64,000 nt of DNA, taken from NCBI GenBank assembly GCA_021803205.1, contig JAJZMB010000103.1, positions 1-64,000 of the forward strand. Direction: 5' to 3'. A program made the position numbers and the translations under genes. The DNA is from Bacillota bacterium. Its GTDB lineage: Bacteria > Bacillota > Sulfobacillia > RBS10-35 > JAJYVN01. The notes beneath the pieces were generated by a model, which saw nothing but the letters and a program-made list of their open reading frames with translations, searched no databases and was not told where the DNA came from. Shown here one piece after another: positions 1 to 7,990 of the stretch (position 1 is the first letter of the stretch; each line of letters opens with the position of its first letter).

Positions 1-6
1 CGAGGT

Positions 7-807
7 CTACACTCTTTCCCTTCCCGACGGTCTTCCGGCGGGCTCCCCCGCGGGTGCGGTGGGCGGTTCCGCGGCGGCGGCGGGCGGTGTGGGCGGAGCG
101 GGCTCCTCCGGTGCGGCGGGCGGTGGTGCGGGCTCCCCCGCGGGTGCGGTGGGCGGTTCCGCGGCGGCGGCGGGCGGTGTGGGCGGAGCGGGCTCCTCCG
201 GTGCGGCGGGCGGTGGTGCGGACTCCTCCGCGGGTGCGGCTGGCCCAGGCCGTGTGCCGACGATCGGCTCCGCGGCGGTCAACTGCGCCTCGTTTGCAGG
301 AGACTCCAAGCCGAGCGCCTCTCGAAATGCTGTCACCAGGCCCTGCCTCAGCGCAGCGGCCGCGAAGCCGAGTTCCAATACGTCCCTCCCGAGGTAAACG
401 GCCACTCCCGGGGCCGGGGTGCTGGTGCCGCCGGAGCGTGCGACAGCCAAAGCCCCCCACAACAGCACCGTTGGCCAAGACCAACCCGTGGCCGCAGCCA
501 GGTGGCGGGAGACCAGGCTCGCCAACTCCAGGCTTTCCTGCCTCGGCAGGAAGGGGTGCTGCACGCAGGGGCGCGGCGGTGCTGCCGGGTAGGCCCCGCA
601 ACGCAGCGCCACCACTATGCCCCCCCCACCCGTGGGAACGTCGCCGCTTCCCACATCGCCGCTGACCCGAACCGGCACGCCGGAGCGGGCGGCAGAAGAC
701 CTCAATTCGCGCGCGAACTGCAGGAGCGCGTGGGCGTCCCGAGAACCGGCGGGGCTGCCGATGGCTTCGGCGACGATGTCGACGTATCCGGTTGCATCCG
801 TCTGCAT
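7..807 (-). CDS. Hypothetical protein with Pro/Ala-rich repeat tail
   Basis: The protein has 266 residues. The ATG at 807 is chosen because AGGAGG lies 9 nt upstream; the frame stays open upstream but that part looks non-coding. Residues 1-170 appear globular. The stretch around residues 63-73 (GIVVALRCGAYP) and the following helices faintly recall N-acetylmuramoyl-L-alanine amidases, but no zinc-ligand set can be identified, so no function is assigned. Residues about 185-266 are an Ala/Pro/Glu tail made of two identical 30-residue blocks (197-226 and 227-256), encoded by a perfect DNA repeat. There is no signal peptide. The next gene is divergent, 411 bp away. The reading frame is well supported; function is unknown. 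Confidence 0.6.
   Translation of the reverse strand: MQTDATGYVDIVAEAIGSPAGSRDAHALLQFARELRSSAARSGVPVRVSGDVGSGDVPTGGGGIVVALRCGAYPAAPPRPCVQHPFLPRQESLELASLVSRHLAAATGWSWPTVLLWGALAVARSGGTSTPAPGVAVYLGRDVLELGFAAAALRQGLVTAFREALGLESPANEAQLTAAEPIVGTRPGPAAPAEESAPPPAAPEEPAPPTPPAAAAEPPTAPAGEPAPPPAAPEEPAPPTPPAAAAEPPTAPAGEPAGRPSGRERV
41..220. repeat. Perfect 90-bp tandem duplication inside a coding region
   Basis: Bases 41-130 and 131-220 are identical 90-bp units, and a partial third copy follows (221-239). The period is a multiple of three, so each copy adds exactly 30 residues to the Pro/Ala/Glu-rich tail of the protein encoded on the minus strand. Perfect identity implies a recent duplication by slippage or unequal recombination. 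Confidence 0.9.
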
Positions 808-1218
808 GGCGGCATGCCTCCTGTCCGCCCACGCCCGCAGTGGGCGCAGGCGCTGCGGAGCCCATGTGTATGCGCCCGGGCGGGTGTGCATCCCCGGGAG
901 CGCTGCCGCCAGCCTGGGACGGCCGGGCAAGAGTCGGCTTCCGCACCGATCGCGAATCGTGGATCCTTGGGGGACAACGGACACCGGAGAAGTGGTCTCG
1001 CACAAGCGGACTTTTGGAGTGGCCGCCTGGAGACGCACGGCACCCGAGCGGGCCCCGTCGACCCGAGTGCAGCCGATGAACGTGGCGGGGTCGTTGGTGT
1101 ATGTTCCAGGGGGACGGGCGGCCCACGGGGATGCTCTCGGCGGGGGGCATGGGTGGGCGGCGAAGACCGCCCGATCCTGTCTGCGCGCCACACTCCCCGA
1201 CGGAAGGAGATCCGGGCG
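808..1218. other. Divergent intergenic region, no gene recognised
   Basis: This gap separates the minus-strand repeat-tailed gene from the plus-strand SDR gene. It carries the AGGAGG of the left gene (817-822 on the plus strand) and the AAGGAGA of the right gene (1204-1210). No convincing promoter or RNA gene was seen. Long open frames cross it on both strands but lack coding character. Confidence 0.5.
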
Positions 1219-2079
1219 TTGTCCATATCCGACCCCGAGATCCAGCGAAGCGCCGGCGTCCCTGCCGGAGGTTCCCCGGCCGGGAGTGCGGCTTCGGTGG
1301 GCGCCAGAGATTTTGCCGGACTGCGCGGCTGCCGTGCCCTGGTCACCGGCAGTTCGGGAGGCATCGGCCGACACATCGGGCTGACGCTGGCGCGTGCGGG
1401 GGTACACGTCGCCTTCAATTACCGCACGCATTCCGAGGCGGCGCAGGCTGCGGTTGCGGAGGCGCGCGCGGCAGGCGTGGAGGCGTGCGCCTTCGAGGCT
1501 GACTGCGCCGACTGGCGGCAGTCGCGGCGGCTTGTGGCTTTGGCCGCCGATGCCCTCGGTGGCCTGGAAATCCTGGTGAACAACGTGGGGGAGTTCGCCT
1601 TCAAGCGCTTACGCGCTCACACTCCGGAAGAGTTCGAGCGCATCATCGCCGGTACTGCGGGCACGACCTTTCACACCACGATGGCGGCGCTGCCGCACCT
1701 GCGGCGGGCCGGTTTCGGACGGGTGGTCAATCTGGGCGCGGCGGGCGCGGACACGGCGATGGGGGGACGGCGGGAAGGGCCTCACATGGCCGGCAAGGCC
1801 GGCGTCATCTCCCTCACCCGCAGCTTCGCCCTGGAGGAGGCCCGGACCACGGCGGCGGGGGGGATCACCTTCAACGCGGTATCGCCCGGCATAGTGGAGG
1901 AGCGGGAGATCAGCCGGGAAACGGCGCTCGCCAGGGCGGACCCCGACAACCCGATGCACCGGCCGGGGACGAGCGAGGATATCGCGGACGCGGTGCTCTT
2001 CCTCTGCCGCCGGGAGAGTTCGTGGATCAACGGGGCGGTGATCGCCGTGACGGGGGGATGGCAGGGCAACCTGGGCTGA
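1219..2079 (+). CDS. SDR-fold protein lacking the catalytic tyrosine
   Basis: The protein has 286 residues from a TTG start placed 8 nt after AAGGAGA. It has the classical short-chain dehydrogenase/reductase Rossmann fold: the TGSSGGIGRHIG nucleotide-binding motif follows a ~35-residue N-terminal extension, NNVG replaces NNAG, and the SPGIV and C-terminal TGGW segments are typical. At the active site the usual YxxxK reads HMAGK, and the expected serine before it falls in NLGAAGA, which has none. The lysine is kept. The fold is therefore certain, but normal carbonyl reduction is doubtful. It could be a cofactor-binding regulator or use a different chemistry. It faces the DUF1805 gene across a strong hairpin. 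Confidence 0.85.
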   Translation: MSISDPEIQRSAGVPAGGSPAGSAASVGARDFAGLRGCRALVTGSSGGIGRHIGLTLARAGVHVAFNYRTHSEAAQAAVAEARAAGVEACAFEADCADWRQSRRLVALAADALGGLEILVNNVGEFAFKRLRAHTPEEFERIIAGTAGTTFHTTMAALPHLRRAGFGRVVNLGAAGADTAMGGRREGPHMAGKAGVISLTRSFALEEARTTAAGGITFNAVSPGIVEEREISRETALARADPDNPMHRPGTSEDIADAVLFLCRRESSWINGAVIAVTGGWQGNLG

Positions 2080-2080
2080 G

Positions 2081-2132
2081 CCGCCGCCGGGACATCCCAC
2101 TTGGCCGGCAGAGTGGGATGTCCCGGCGGCGG
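2081..2132. terminator. Strong hairpin between convergent genes
   Basis: Bases 2081-2101 are perfectly complementary to 2112-2132 (21-bp GC-rich arms, 10-nt loop). It begins two bases after the SDR stop codon and lies just past the 3' end of the convergent DUF1805 gene, so it can serve both. There is no U-tract. Confidence 0.7.
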
Positions 2133-2154
2133 GACGGTCCCGGCCCTCACGCGC

Positions 2155-2502
2155 TCAGCGCCCCGTGCCAGACGGCGCGCTTTCCGCGGGCGGCTCGGCG
2201 AACAGCAGAATGCGCAGGGCGTCCCTGCCCCGCATGCCCGGGAGCAGGCCGAGCGTCCGCGCCTCCGCGGTCACGGCCTCCAGGGGCTTTGCCAGCAGAT
2301 CCTCCAGGGTGCGTACCCCCAGGGCCCGGCCGCATACGACGCGCCGCTGCGGCAGGAGGCGGTCGAACAGACCCACGTCCAGCGCCCCGCACATGATGTA
2401 TCCGGCCGGGGTGGTCGCGATCACCAGGTGGGTCCGGGGCAGGTGCACCGAGATGCCGAGGGCGTACCGGTCCTCAACGGGGATGGGTGTCAGGTCGATC
2501 AC
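2155..2502 (-). CDS. yunC: DUF1805 (YunC-like) protein
   Basis: The protein has 115 residues from a GTG start preceded by GGAGGG. It resembles Bacillus YunC along its length: the N-terminal LTPI segment, THLVIATT, GYIMCGALDVG and the VRTLEDLL helix are all recognisable. DUF1805 proteins are small, widespread in spore-forming Bacillota, and have no established biochemical role. It stands alone, convergent with the SDR gene and divergent from the HAD gene. The family call is strong; function is unknown. Confidence 0.88.
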   Translation of the reverse strand: MIDLTPIPVEDRYALGISVHLPRTHLVIATTPAGYIMCGALDVGLFDRLLPQRRVVCGRALGVRTLEDLLAKPLEAVTAEARTLGLLPGMRGRDALRILLFAEPPAESAPSGTGR

Positions 2503-2683
2503 GGGGAATCCCTCCGCGGCAGACTATGCCGTTGTCGGCAAGCCCGCTTCCGGCGCCGGTCCATCCCTGCCGGCGGGACGCGCCGACCAAGCCCGCCCGG
2601 CCGGTGACCGGGGCCGGGGGTGCCGCGCAAGCGGATGCGCGCACATCCCGCTGGTACGGCAGGGGTCTGGGGGGTAGCCGGGA

Positions 2684-3376
2684 ATGCATGCCGGTATGTA
2701 CTTCTTCGATGTGGGTGGCACTTTGGTGGAACCCGTCCTGGATCCGGCGGACGCCACCCTGCGGATACTCGACGCCATCGGTGCCGGAGGGGGGGAGGCG
2801 GCGCGCCGGGATGCGTTGGCGGCGGTGGCGCACGCGTATGCCGCGGGGATCTACGCCCCTTCCAGCCCCGCCGGAGAGCGTGCGTTGTGGCGTGCCCTGG
2901 CGACCGTCTGCCTCGACCGCCTGCCCGGTGGGGCCCGACGCGAGTGGGTGGCCGCGTTGGAGCAGGCGCTGGCGGGATATTTCGGCTGGTACCGGCCGAT
3001 CGAGGGCATGCCGGAGCTGATCGCCGATCTGCGGCGAGTGGGGCGGCCCGTCGGGATCATCTCCAACTGGCCCCCCTCCCTGGACGCACTTCTGGCCCAG
3101 CTGGGTTTTGGCGTCTTTCCGCTGGTGGCGTGTTCCGGACCGCTGCGCTGCACCAAACCCGATCCCGCCATCTTTCGCTGGGCGCTTTGCCGGGCGGGTG
3201 TGCCCGCGGCGGAGTGCTGGTATGTGGGGAACGACCCCGATGCGGATTACGTCCCGGCCGCCGCCCTCGGGATGCGCGCCGTGCTCTGGGACCCGTCCGG
3301 GCGGTTCGCCGGTTCCGGGATGCGCCGAGCCGGCGCGGTTCCCGAACTGCGCGCCATCCTGGGCCTTGGCGGCTGA
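2684..3376 (+). CDS. HAD-superfamily hydrolase
   Basis: The protein has 230 residues. The HAD motifs appear in order: FDVGGTL near the N-terminus (motif I, nucleophile Asp), IISNWPPS (motif II), KPDPAIF (motif III lysine) and VGNDPDADYVPA (motif IV). The helical segment between motifs I and II is the cap, as in phosphoglycolate-phosphatase-like or haloacid-dehalogenase-like members. In motif I a glycine stands where phosphatases usually have the general acid Asp (DxD), which leaves the phosphatase assignment open. A second in-frame ATG at 2696 is an alternative start. The substrate is unknown. Confidence 0.85.
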   Translation: MHAGMYFFDVGGTLVEPVLDPADATLRILDAIGAGGGEAARRDALAAVAHAYAAGIYAPSSPAGERALWRALATVCLDRLPGGARREWVAALEQALAGYFGWYRPIEGMPELIADLRRVGRPVGIISNWPPSLDALLAQLGFGVFPLVACSGPLRCTKPDPAIFRWALCRAGVPAAECWYVGNDPDADYVPAAALGMRAVLWDPSGRFAGSGMRRAGAVPELRAILGLGG

Positions 3377-3400
3377 CCGGTCGCTCGAGCGACGGGGGCG

Positions 3401-3431
3401 TTGGCGGCCTGTCCCGCGCAGGTGGTACAAT
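3401..3431 (+). promoter_or_regulatory. Candidate sigma-A promoter for the small transporter gene
   Basis: TTGGCG (3401-3406) and TACAAT (3426-3431) are separated by 19 bp, with an extended -10 TG just before the hexamer (TGGTACAAT). It lies about 85 bp upstream of the transporter start. A 14-bp perfect palindrome (3380-3393) sits just before it. Confidence 0.5.
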
Positions 3432-3513
3432 CGTCCGCCACCGCTGTGCCGCAGGCATCGGAGCACTGCCGGACCTGCTCCCGGCACGGCGCGCGGAAGG
3501 GACGTGTTGGGTT

Positions 3514-3882
3514 TTGCGCGCCTGGCTCCCGACCGCCCTATTATCCATCGCCATCGGTGCGATCGGCCAACTTCTGCTGAAGTTTGCTGCCCGTGGCAAC
3601 GGTTCGCTGTCGTTGTTCGGTCCCGGCGCGCTGTCCTCGCTGGGCCGGCTGGCGACGAGCCCCTACCTCATCGCCGGGCTGGTCTGTTTCGTTTCCAGCA
3701 TGCTCCTGTGGGTGAAGGTTCTCGGCACCGCCCCGTTGGCGACGGCCTATCCCCTGGTGAGTCTTGGCTATGTGCTGGTCGCCCTCCTGTCCTGGATCCT
3801 GCTCGGCGAGCGCGTCAACCCGCACCAGGCGCTGGCGATCGGTGTCATCATGCTGGGTGTGTTCATGCTCGGGCGCGGCTGA
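3514..3882 (+). CDS. Small EamA/SMR-type membrane transporter
   Basis: The protein has about 122 residues with four predicted membrane segments, the size of a half-length drug/metabolite transporter. The GQLLLKFAARG segment in the first helix, the TAYPLVSLGYV stretch and the LLGERVN turn before the last helix are typical of EamA-like four-helix proteins that act as dimers. The TTG start is provisional; GGAAGGG lies 12 nt upstream, a long spacing. A promoter-like element is upstream. The substrate cannot be inferred. Confidence 0.75.
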   Translation: MRAWLPTALLSIAIGAIGQLLLKFAARGNGSLSLFGPGALSSLGRLATSPYLIAGLVCFVSSMLLWVKVLGTAPLATAYPLVSLGYVLVALLSWILLGERVNPHQALAIGVIMLGVFMLGRG

Positions 3883-3904
3883 GGCACGGAGCTGCTTTGC
3901 TCGG

Positions 3905-3929
3905 CCCTCGATCCGAGCCGCGTCGAGGG
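3905..3929. terminator. Short hairpin between convergent genes
   Basis: CCCTCGA (3905-3911) pairs with TCGAGGG (3923-3929) across an 11-nt loop, 22 bp after the transporter stop codon. There is no U-tract. The remaining sequence up to 4150 shows nothing recognisable. Confidence 0.35.
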
Positions 3930-4150
3930 GCGGTGACGGACCGCACGCGGATGCGGCGGGACGTGGACCCCTGCGTTCCCGCCCCGCCGCGCAGTCACTC
4001 TGGCAACGATCTTTCCCGACTCTTGCCCGCTCTGTCCGGAGGTGCGCTGCGGAGTCTGCCGCGGGGCGCGCCTCCCCACCGCCGGGGGCGTCGGGGGATA
4101 CGGGTCTGGAGCCCGCTGATGCGTCGAAGCCGGGTCTGCGCACCACCGCC

Positions 4151-5041
4151 CTAGTATCGCTGGGAGGATGCCTGCGACCGCCGCCCGCCGTCCATGCCCC
4201 GGGTCGGGCTGCCAGCTGGCGCATCGCGTTCCGGGCGCTCGTTCCACGACGATCCCTGCGCTTCGTACCGACCCACCGTCCCGGTGGTCCCGCGCGTGCC
4301 GGCGTTCCCGCTGCCGTAGCGCGCGCGATCGCCGGCGCCGTAACCATTCTCCCCCCAGGATCCGCTCGATACGGTTGCGCGCCGGCCGCCGTCGTACCCC
4401 TCGGCGAATCCGCGTTCCGGTTCGAAGCGGGTGCCCTCCGGCATATTGCGGCCGGCTTCGAAGTTCACTCCGCCGGTGGAACCGCCGTACGCCCCCGCCA
4501 AGGAGGCGCCTTGCGTCACGCCTGCGCTGTTATAGCCGCCGGAGACCCCTGATCCATAGCCGCCCGAGGTGTTGTAGCCTCCGGCGGGATAACCGGCCGT
4601 ACCGGAGTAGGCCGGGGCGCGCGTGCTCGCGCCATACGGGGACGGGCCGCTCTCGTTCCACTGGTTGTCATGGAACTCGCGATTGCCACGTTCGTCCCAG
4701 CGTGGCCCCTCGTTCCAACGGGCTCCGTCGACATCGTGTCCGCCCATGCCGGCGAACTGAGGTCGGACGGCCTCCTGGTGGGTGTGCGCGAGGTGCTCCA
4801 TGCGTTGGCGCACACCATCGACCTCCCGCCGGTCCGCGGGCGCGGTACGGTACTCGTTGCGGTTGTGCAGCAACCTCCAGATCTTCCACTGGCTGCGCAG
4901 GCCGTCGTCGTGGATATGGTGGAAGACCTCGCGGCAACGGGGGCTGGCCGATTCGAGGACGGCCTGACAGTACAGGGACGCGCTCGACTTGCAGCCGTAC
5001 AGCAAGTCATAGGCGATGTCGCGGTCGCTCAGGTTGTGCAA
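4151..5041 (-). CDS. CotF-domain spore coat protein with Gly/Tyr-rich tail
   Basis: The protein has 296 residues from a TTG start 9 nt after AAGGGGG; an ATG 36 bp upstream (5077) is the alternative. The N-terminal ~65 residues match the CotF/coat-F helical domain: LSDRDIAYDLL, then a second helix with a CREVF segment. The remaining ~230 residues are low complexity, rich in Gly, Tyr, Ser, Asn, Arg and Glu with repeated GGY and YGS units, as in self-assembling coat proteins. It is good evidence that the organism forms endospores. A second small coat-type gene is just upstream on the same strand. Confidence 0.82.
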   Translation of the reverse strand: MHNLSDRDIAYDLLYGCKSSASLYCQAVLESASPRCREVFHHIHDDGLRSQWKIWRLLHNRNEYRTAPADRREVDGVRQRMEHLAHTHQEAVRPQFAGMGGHDVDGARWNEGPRWDERGNREFHDNQWNESGPSPYGASTRAPAYSGTAGYPAGGYNTSGGYGSGVSGGYNSAGVTQGASLAGAYGGSTGGVNFEAGRNMPEGTRFEPERGFAEGYDGGRRATVSSGSWGENGYGAGDRARYGSGNAGTRGTTGTVGRYEAQGSSWNERPERDAPAGSPTRGMDGGRRSQASSQRY

Positions 5042-5125
5042 GGCGCAGGACCCCCTTGTGGTGTCGCTTCGGACCATGGATCCGGGCCGCGCGGGGCGGG
5101 ATGCCTGGGGACGGGCGCACTCCCC

Positions 5126-5317
5126 TCAGGCCAGCAGTGTCAGCAACTCGTCGATGTGGCGGTTGGCGGACTGCACGGACTCGCGGCAGAACGCGCGCAG
5201 TTCGTCGTCCTGCACCTGCCGTTCGAAGGCCGCCGCCTTGGTGGCGCACAGGACCTCAGCCTTGATGCAGTCCTCGATGTAACCGAGTTCCTTGGTGGTC
5301 AGTGTCTGCGGCTCCAT
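5126..5317 (-). CDS. Small helical coat-type protein
   Basis: The protein has 63 residues from an ATG close to GGGGGGTG. It is one helical hairpin: KELGYIEDCIKAE, then a second helix ending in HIDELLTLL. Small proteins of this pattern sit beside CotF-like genes in spore formers and resemble the minimal ferritin-like/CotF fold. It is 84 bp upstream of the CotF-domain gene on the same strand, so the two may be co-expressed during sporulation (inference). Two cysteines near residues 18 and 24 (DCIKAEVLC) could form crosslinks. Confidence 0.65.
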   Translation of the reverse strand: MEPQTLTTKELGYIEDCIKAEVLCATKAAAFERQVQDDELRAFCRESVQSANRHIDELLTLLA

Positions 5318-5443
5318 CTCTTTCACCCCCCGGCGCGGTAGCCTTTGCCGGGGAACAAGGCCATATGCGGCATGGAGAGGATGGTCCGGAAGTTTCGACC
5401 CTCCGGGCCGGGGGCACCGGGCATGCACTCAGTCCGGGGCGCT

Positions 5444-6097
5444 TCAGTCGTTGAGTTCTACGCGCTTGCCGGTCTCCACGAATATCGCCCATTCGCTGAT
5501 GTTGGTGGCGTGGTCGGCGATGCGCTCCAGACTGCTGGCCACAAAGAGCAGGTGTGTCGCCTGGCGGACGGCGCTCCGGTCGTCGAGCATGTAGGTGACC
5601 AACTCCCGGAAGACCTGGTCGTACAGGCCGTCCACGCCGTCGTCACGTTCGGCGAGGCGCCGTGCCGCGCCGGCGTCCTCCGCGACGAATGCGGCCACGG
5701 CGCCCTCAACCATCTCATCGGCCAGTGCAGCCAGCCGTTGGATGTCGACGTACGGGGCGATCGGGCGCTCCCCCTGCATTCGGAGCGTGGAACGGGCGAT
5801 GGCAGCGGCGTGGTCGCCCATCCGCTCGATGTCGGTGACCACCTTGAATAGGGCGGCGATCCGCCGCACGCCGCGTTCGTCCGCGCCGGCATGCCCTCCG
5901 TGCCCGAGCAGGCCGAGGCAACCGCGCTCGATGTCCTCTTCCATCCGGTCGATCTCCCGGTCCCCGGTCATCACCGCCCGCGCCCCGTCCATGTCACCGC
6001 TCCCCAATACCTCCACCGCGCGGCGCAATGCCTCACGGACCAAGCCCGCCATCTCCCCGACGGCCCCTTCCAGGCCCGCCGTGCCAAGTCCCTTCAT
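5444..6097 (-). CDS. phoU: PhoU-like phosphate regulator
   Basis: The protein has 217 residues with an ATG preceded by GGGAGGGGGT. It shows the two PhoU three-helix repeats, each with the metal-binding signature: KVVTDIERMGDHA in the first and SSLERIADHATNISEW in the second. PhoU proteins link phosphate uptake to signalling by PhoR or to transporter activity. Just upstream on the same strand are a DUF47 protein and a PiT transporter; no PstSCAB genes are in the window, so here PhoU is likely tied to PiT-type uptake (inference). Confidence 0.9.
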   Translation of the reverse strand: MKGLGTAGLEGAVGEMAGLVREALRRAVEVLGSGDMDGARAVMTGDREIDRMEEDIERGCLGLLGHGGHAGADERGVRRIAALFKVVTDIERMGDHAAAIARSTLRMQGERPIAPYVDIQRLAALADEMVEGAVAAFVAEDAGAARRLAERDDGVDGLYDQVFRELVTYMLDDRSAVRQATHLLFVASSLERIADHATNISEWAIFVETGKRVELND

Positions 6098-6238
6098 GTC
6101 GCCACCCCCTCCCGCGCCGCCAACCGGACGCACGCCGCGTCTCCGCCGCCACCCGCGCGGCCCAGCGGGCCGGCCGGCAGCCGGCCGCAACAACCCTGTC
6201 GCCATTCCCTTCGCCTGCCGGACCTTGCCTCTGCCGGG

Positions 6239-6829
6239 CTACTTCTCCTTCACCGCGATGTCGGCCACCAGATCCGCGGCCCGTCCGATGGCCAGTGCGA
6301 CATGGCGGATTTCTGCAAGAACCTCCCGCAAGCGGAGCACGTCCTCGACCGCCCGGGTGCGAATGGCGAGGTCCATGCCGTAGCGGTACAGGTTACGCAC
6401 GGTGTTCTCCGCGCGTTTGGCGCGCCGTGACGCCGCCTGCGCGTCGGTGTGCGGCAGCCGGGCAACGGCCAGGCGCAGAGCGCGCGCGCCTTCGTCCAGG
6501 GATACGCAGCCCTCGTGGATGTGGGCGAATTCCTGGGCATCGAAGACCGCCGTCGCCAGAAGTGCCTCCTGTGCCGCGTCCACAACATCGTCGAGCAGGC
6601 TGGAGAGGGCGAAGATGTCGTCGCGGTCGAAGGGGGTGGCATAGGTGCGGGCCAGGGCCTCAGTCAACTGGCGCCGCAGCGCGTCGCCCATGGCCTCGAT
6701 GGTCGCCATCTGCGCGGGCCCGACACGCGAAAGCAGAGCGGCGCACGCCTCCACGGCGACGTTCGCCTGCTGCTCCAGCAGGGGGCCGAACCGGCGGTCG
6801 GCAGGGAAGAACAGGTCGCGCCAGTTCAT
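6239..6829 (-). CDS. DUF47/PhoU-related protein, PiT partner
   Basis: The protein has 196 residues. It is a helical DUF47 family member, distantly related to PhoU and normally encoded beside PiT phosphate transporters. Recognisable parts are the FALSSLLDDVVDAAQEA helix and the C-terminal LREVLAEIRHVALAIGRAADLVADIAVK helix. Its ATG overlaps the stop of the PiT gene (ATGA), indicating translational coupling. It probably controls activity or assembly of the transporter. Confidence 0.87.
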   Translation of the reverse strand: MNWRDLFFPADRRFGPLLEQQANVAVEACAALLSRVGPAQMATIEAMGDALRRQLTEALARTYATPFDRDDIFALSSLLDDVVDAAQEALLATAVFDAQEFAHIHEGCVSLDEGARALRLAVARLPHTDAQAASRRAKRAENTVRNLYRYGMDLAIRTRAVEDVLRLREVLAEIRHVALAIGRAADLVADIAVKEK

Positions 6830-7833
6830 AGGGTCGCCAGCTTCGCCATGGCCGCGGCGAGCGCCGCCGACAGGGGCAGCGTGATCAGCCAGGCGAGGCC
6901 GATGCGCGAGACCAGGGACCATCGCGGCAACGAGAGACGGCGCGCCGCTCCGGCCGCCAGGAGTGCGGCCGTCGCGGTCTGACCACTGCTCACGGGGCTT
7001 CCGAGCGCGGCCGCAGCCACCACCGTGAGTCCGGCGGCAAACTGGGCGGCGAGCGCGTCGCCGGCGCGAACCCGGTAGAGGCCGAAACCGACGGTACGGG
7101 CCACCTTTGCTCCGCCGACCGCCATTCCTGCGGCGAAACCCAGCAGGGCGGCCCACACCGCCCACGCCGGAACGGGCATGTGGCCCGCGACCAGGGCCGC
7201 CCGGCCGGAAGCGGTGTTCCAGGCCGAGACAAGCGCGAAGAGCCCCACTGCCTTCTCCGCGTCGTTGCTGCCGTAGGCGAACCCCTGGAGGAACCCGCTG
7301 GCGGGCTGCAGACCCCGCAAGAGTGTCCCGGCTCCGTCCCCGATGCGCCGGAGCACCAGGCGCAGCAAGCGCCATGCGGTCCCGCCGGCGACGGCCCCGG
7401 CCACGAGGGCGAGCACCATGCTCCCCATGACCTGCCAGAGCTGGTCCCAGACGACGGCGTGCGGTCCGGCCGCGCCGAAGCCGGCGCCGGCGAGAGCCCC
7501 GACCAGAGCGAGCGTGGTCGATGTCGGCAGCCCCCGCCACCAGCAGAAGCCGAGGACCAGGATTGCGGCGACGACGGCCTCGAGGTATACGGACGGCCCA
7601 AGGCGTGGCAGGGCGACGACGGCGAAGACGATGGTATGGGCCACCCCCGTGCCCACCAGCCACGGCCCGGCCGCGGCGCCGCAGAGCAGCACCAGCGCCC
7701 CTCCGAGGAGGGTGAAGGCGCGCGCGGCCACCAGTCCGCCCAGAAGGCTCCCGCCCACCTCGAAACCACACAGGACGCTGTACGCCGCCGCGGCCGAAAA
7801 CAGCGTCCAGGTGGGCGGGCCCTGCACCGGCAT
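6826..7833 (-). CDS. pit: PiT-family inorganic phosphate transporter
   Basis: The protein has 335 residues, about ten membrane helices and the usual length for short bacterial PiT proteins. The second family signature is intact (FAYGSNDAEKAVG), followed by GAKVARTVG and SPVSSGQT. The first signature, normally GANDxAN, reads FEVGGSLLGGLVAARAF, so the Asn-Asp pair is missing. It is coupled by a 4-bp overlap to the DUF47 gene, with phoU further downstream. A GTG at 7827 has better spacing to GGGGGAG than the ATG used here. Phosphate, possibly with sodium or protons, is the likely substrate, with caution because of the altered motif. Confidence 0.87.
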   Translation of the reverse strand: MPVQGPPTWTLFSAAAAYSVLCGFEVGGSLLGGLVAARAFTLLGGALVLLCGAAAGPWLVGTGVAHTIVFAVVALPRLGPSVYLEAVVAAILVLGFCWWRGLPTSTTLALVGALAGAGFGAAGPHAVVWDQLWQVMGSMVLALVAGAVAGGTAWRLLRLVLRRIGDGAGTLLRGLQPASGFLQGFAYGSNDAEKAVGLFALVSAWNTASGRAALVAGHMPVPAWAVWAALLGFAAGMAVGGAKVARTVGFGLYRVRAGDALAAQFAAGLTVVAAAALGSPVSSGQTATAALLAAGAARRLSLPRWSLVSRIGLAWLITLPLSAALAAAMAKLATL

Positions 7834-7990
7834 CTCCCCCGGCGTGCCTTTCTGCCGTCAGGCGCCGGGCTCCTGCGCGCCGGTGGGGGCAAGACGGCAC
7901 CGCGCGCGTAGTATCCAAAGCGACTTGCCAAAGTGACTTGGCGCGCTGGCCGGCGGGGTGCCGCCCGCGGTCGGATGAGGAGGGGATCCG

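Noticed and set aside
808-1431. N-terminal extension of the first minus-strand frame, up to 474 residues
   Set aside because: The extension is Arg/Pro-rich without domain, while ATG 807 has a perfect AGGAGG; the extension also overlaps the well-supported SDR gene.
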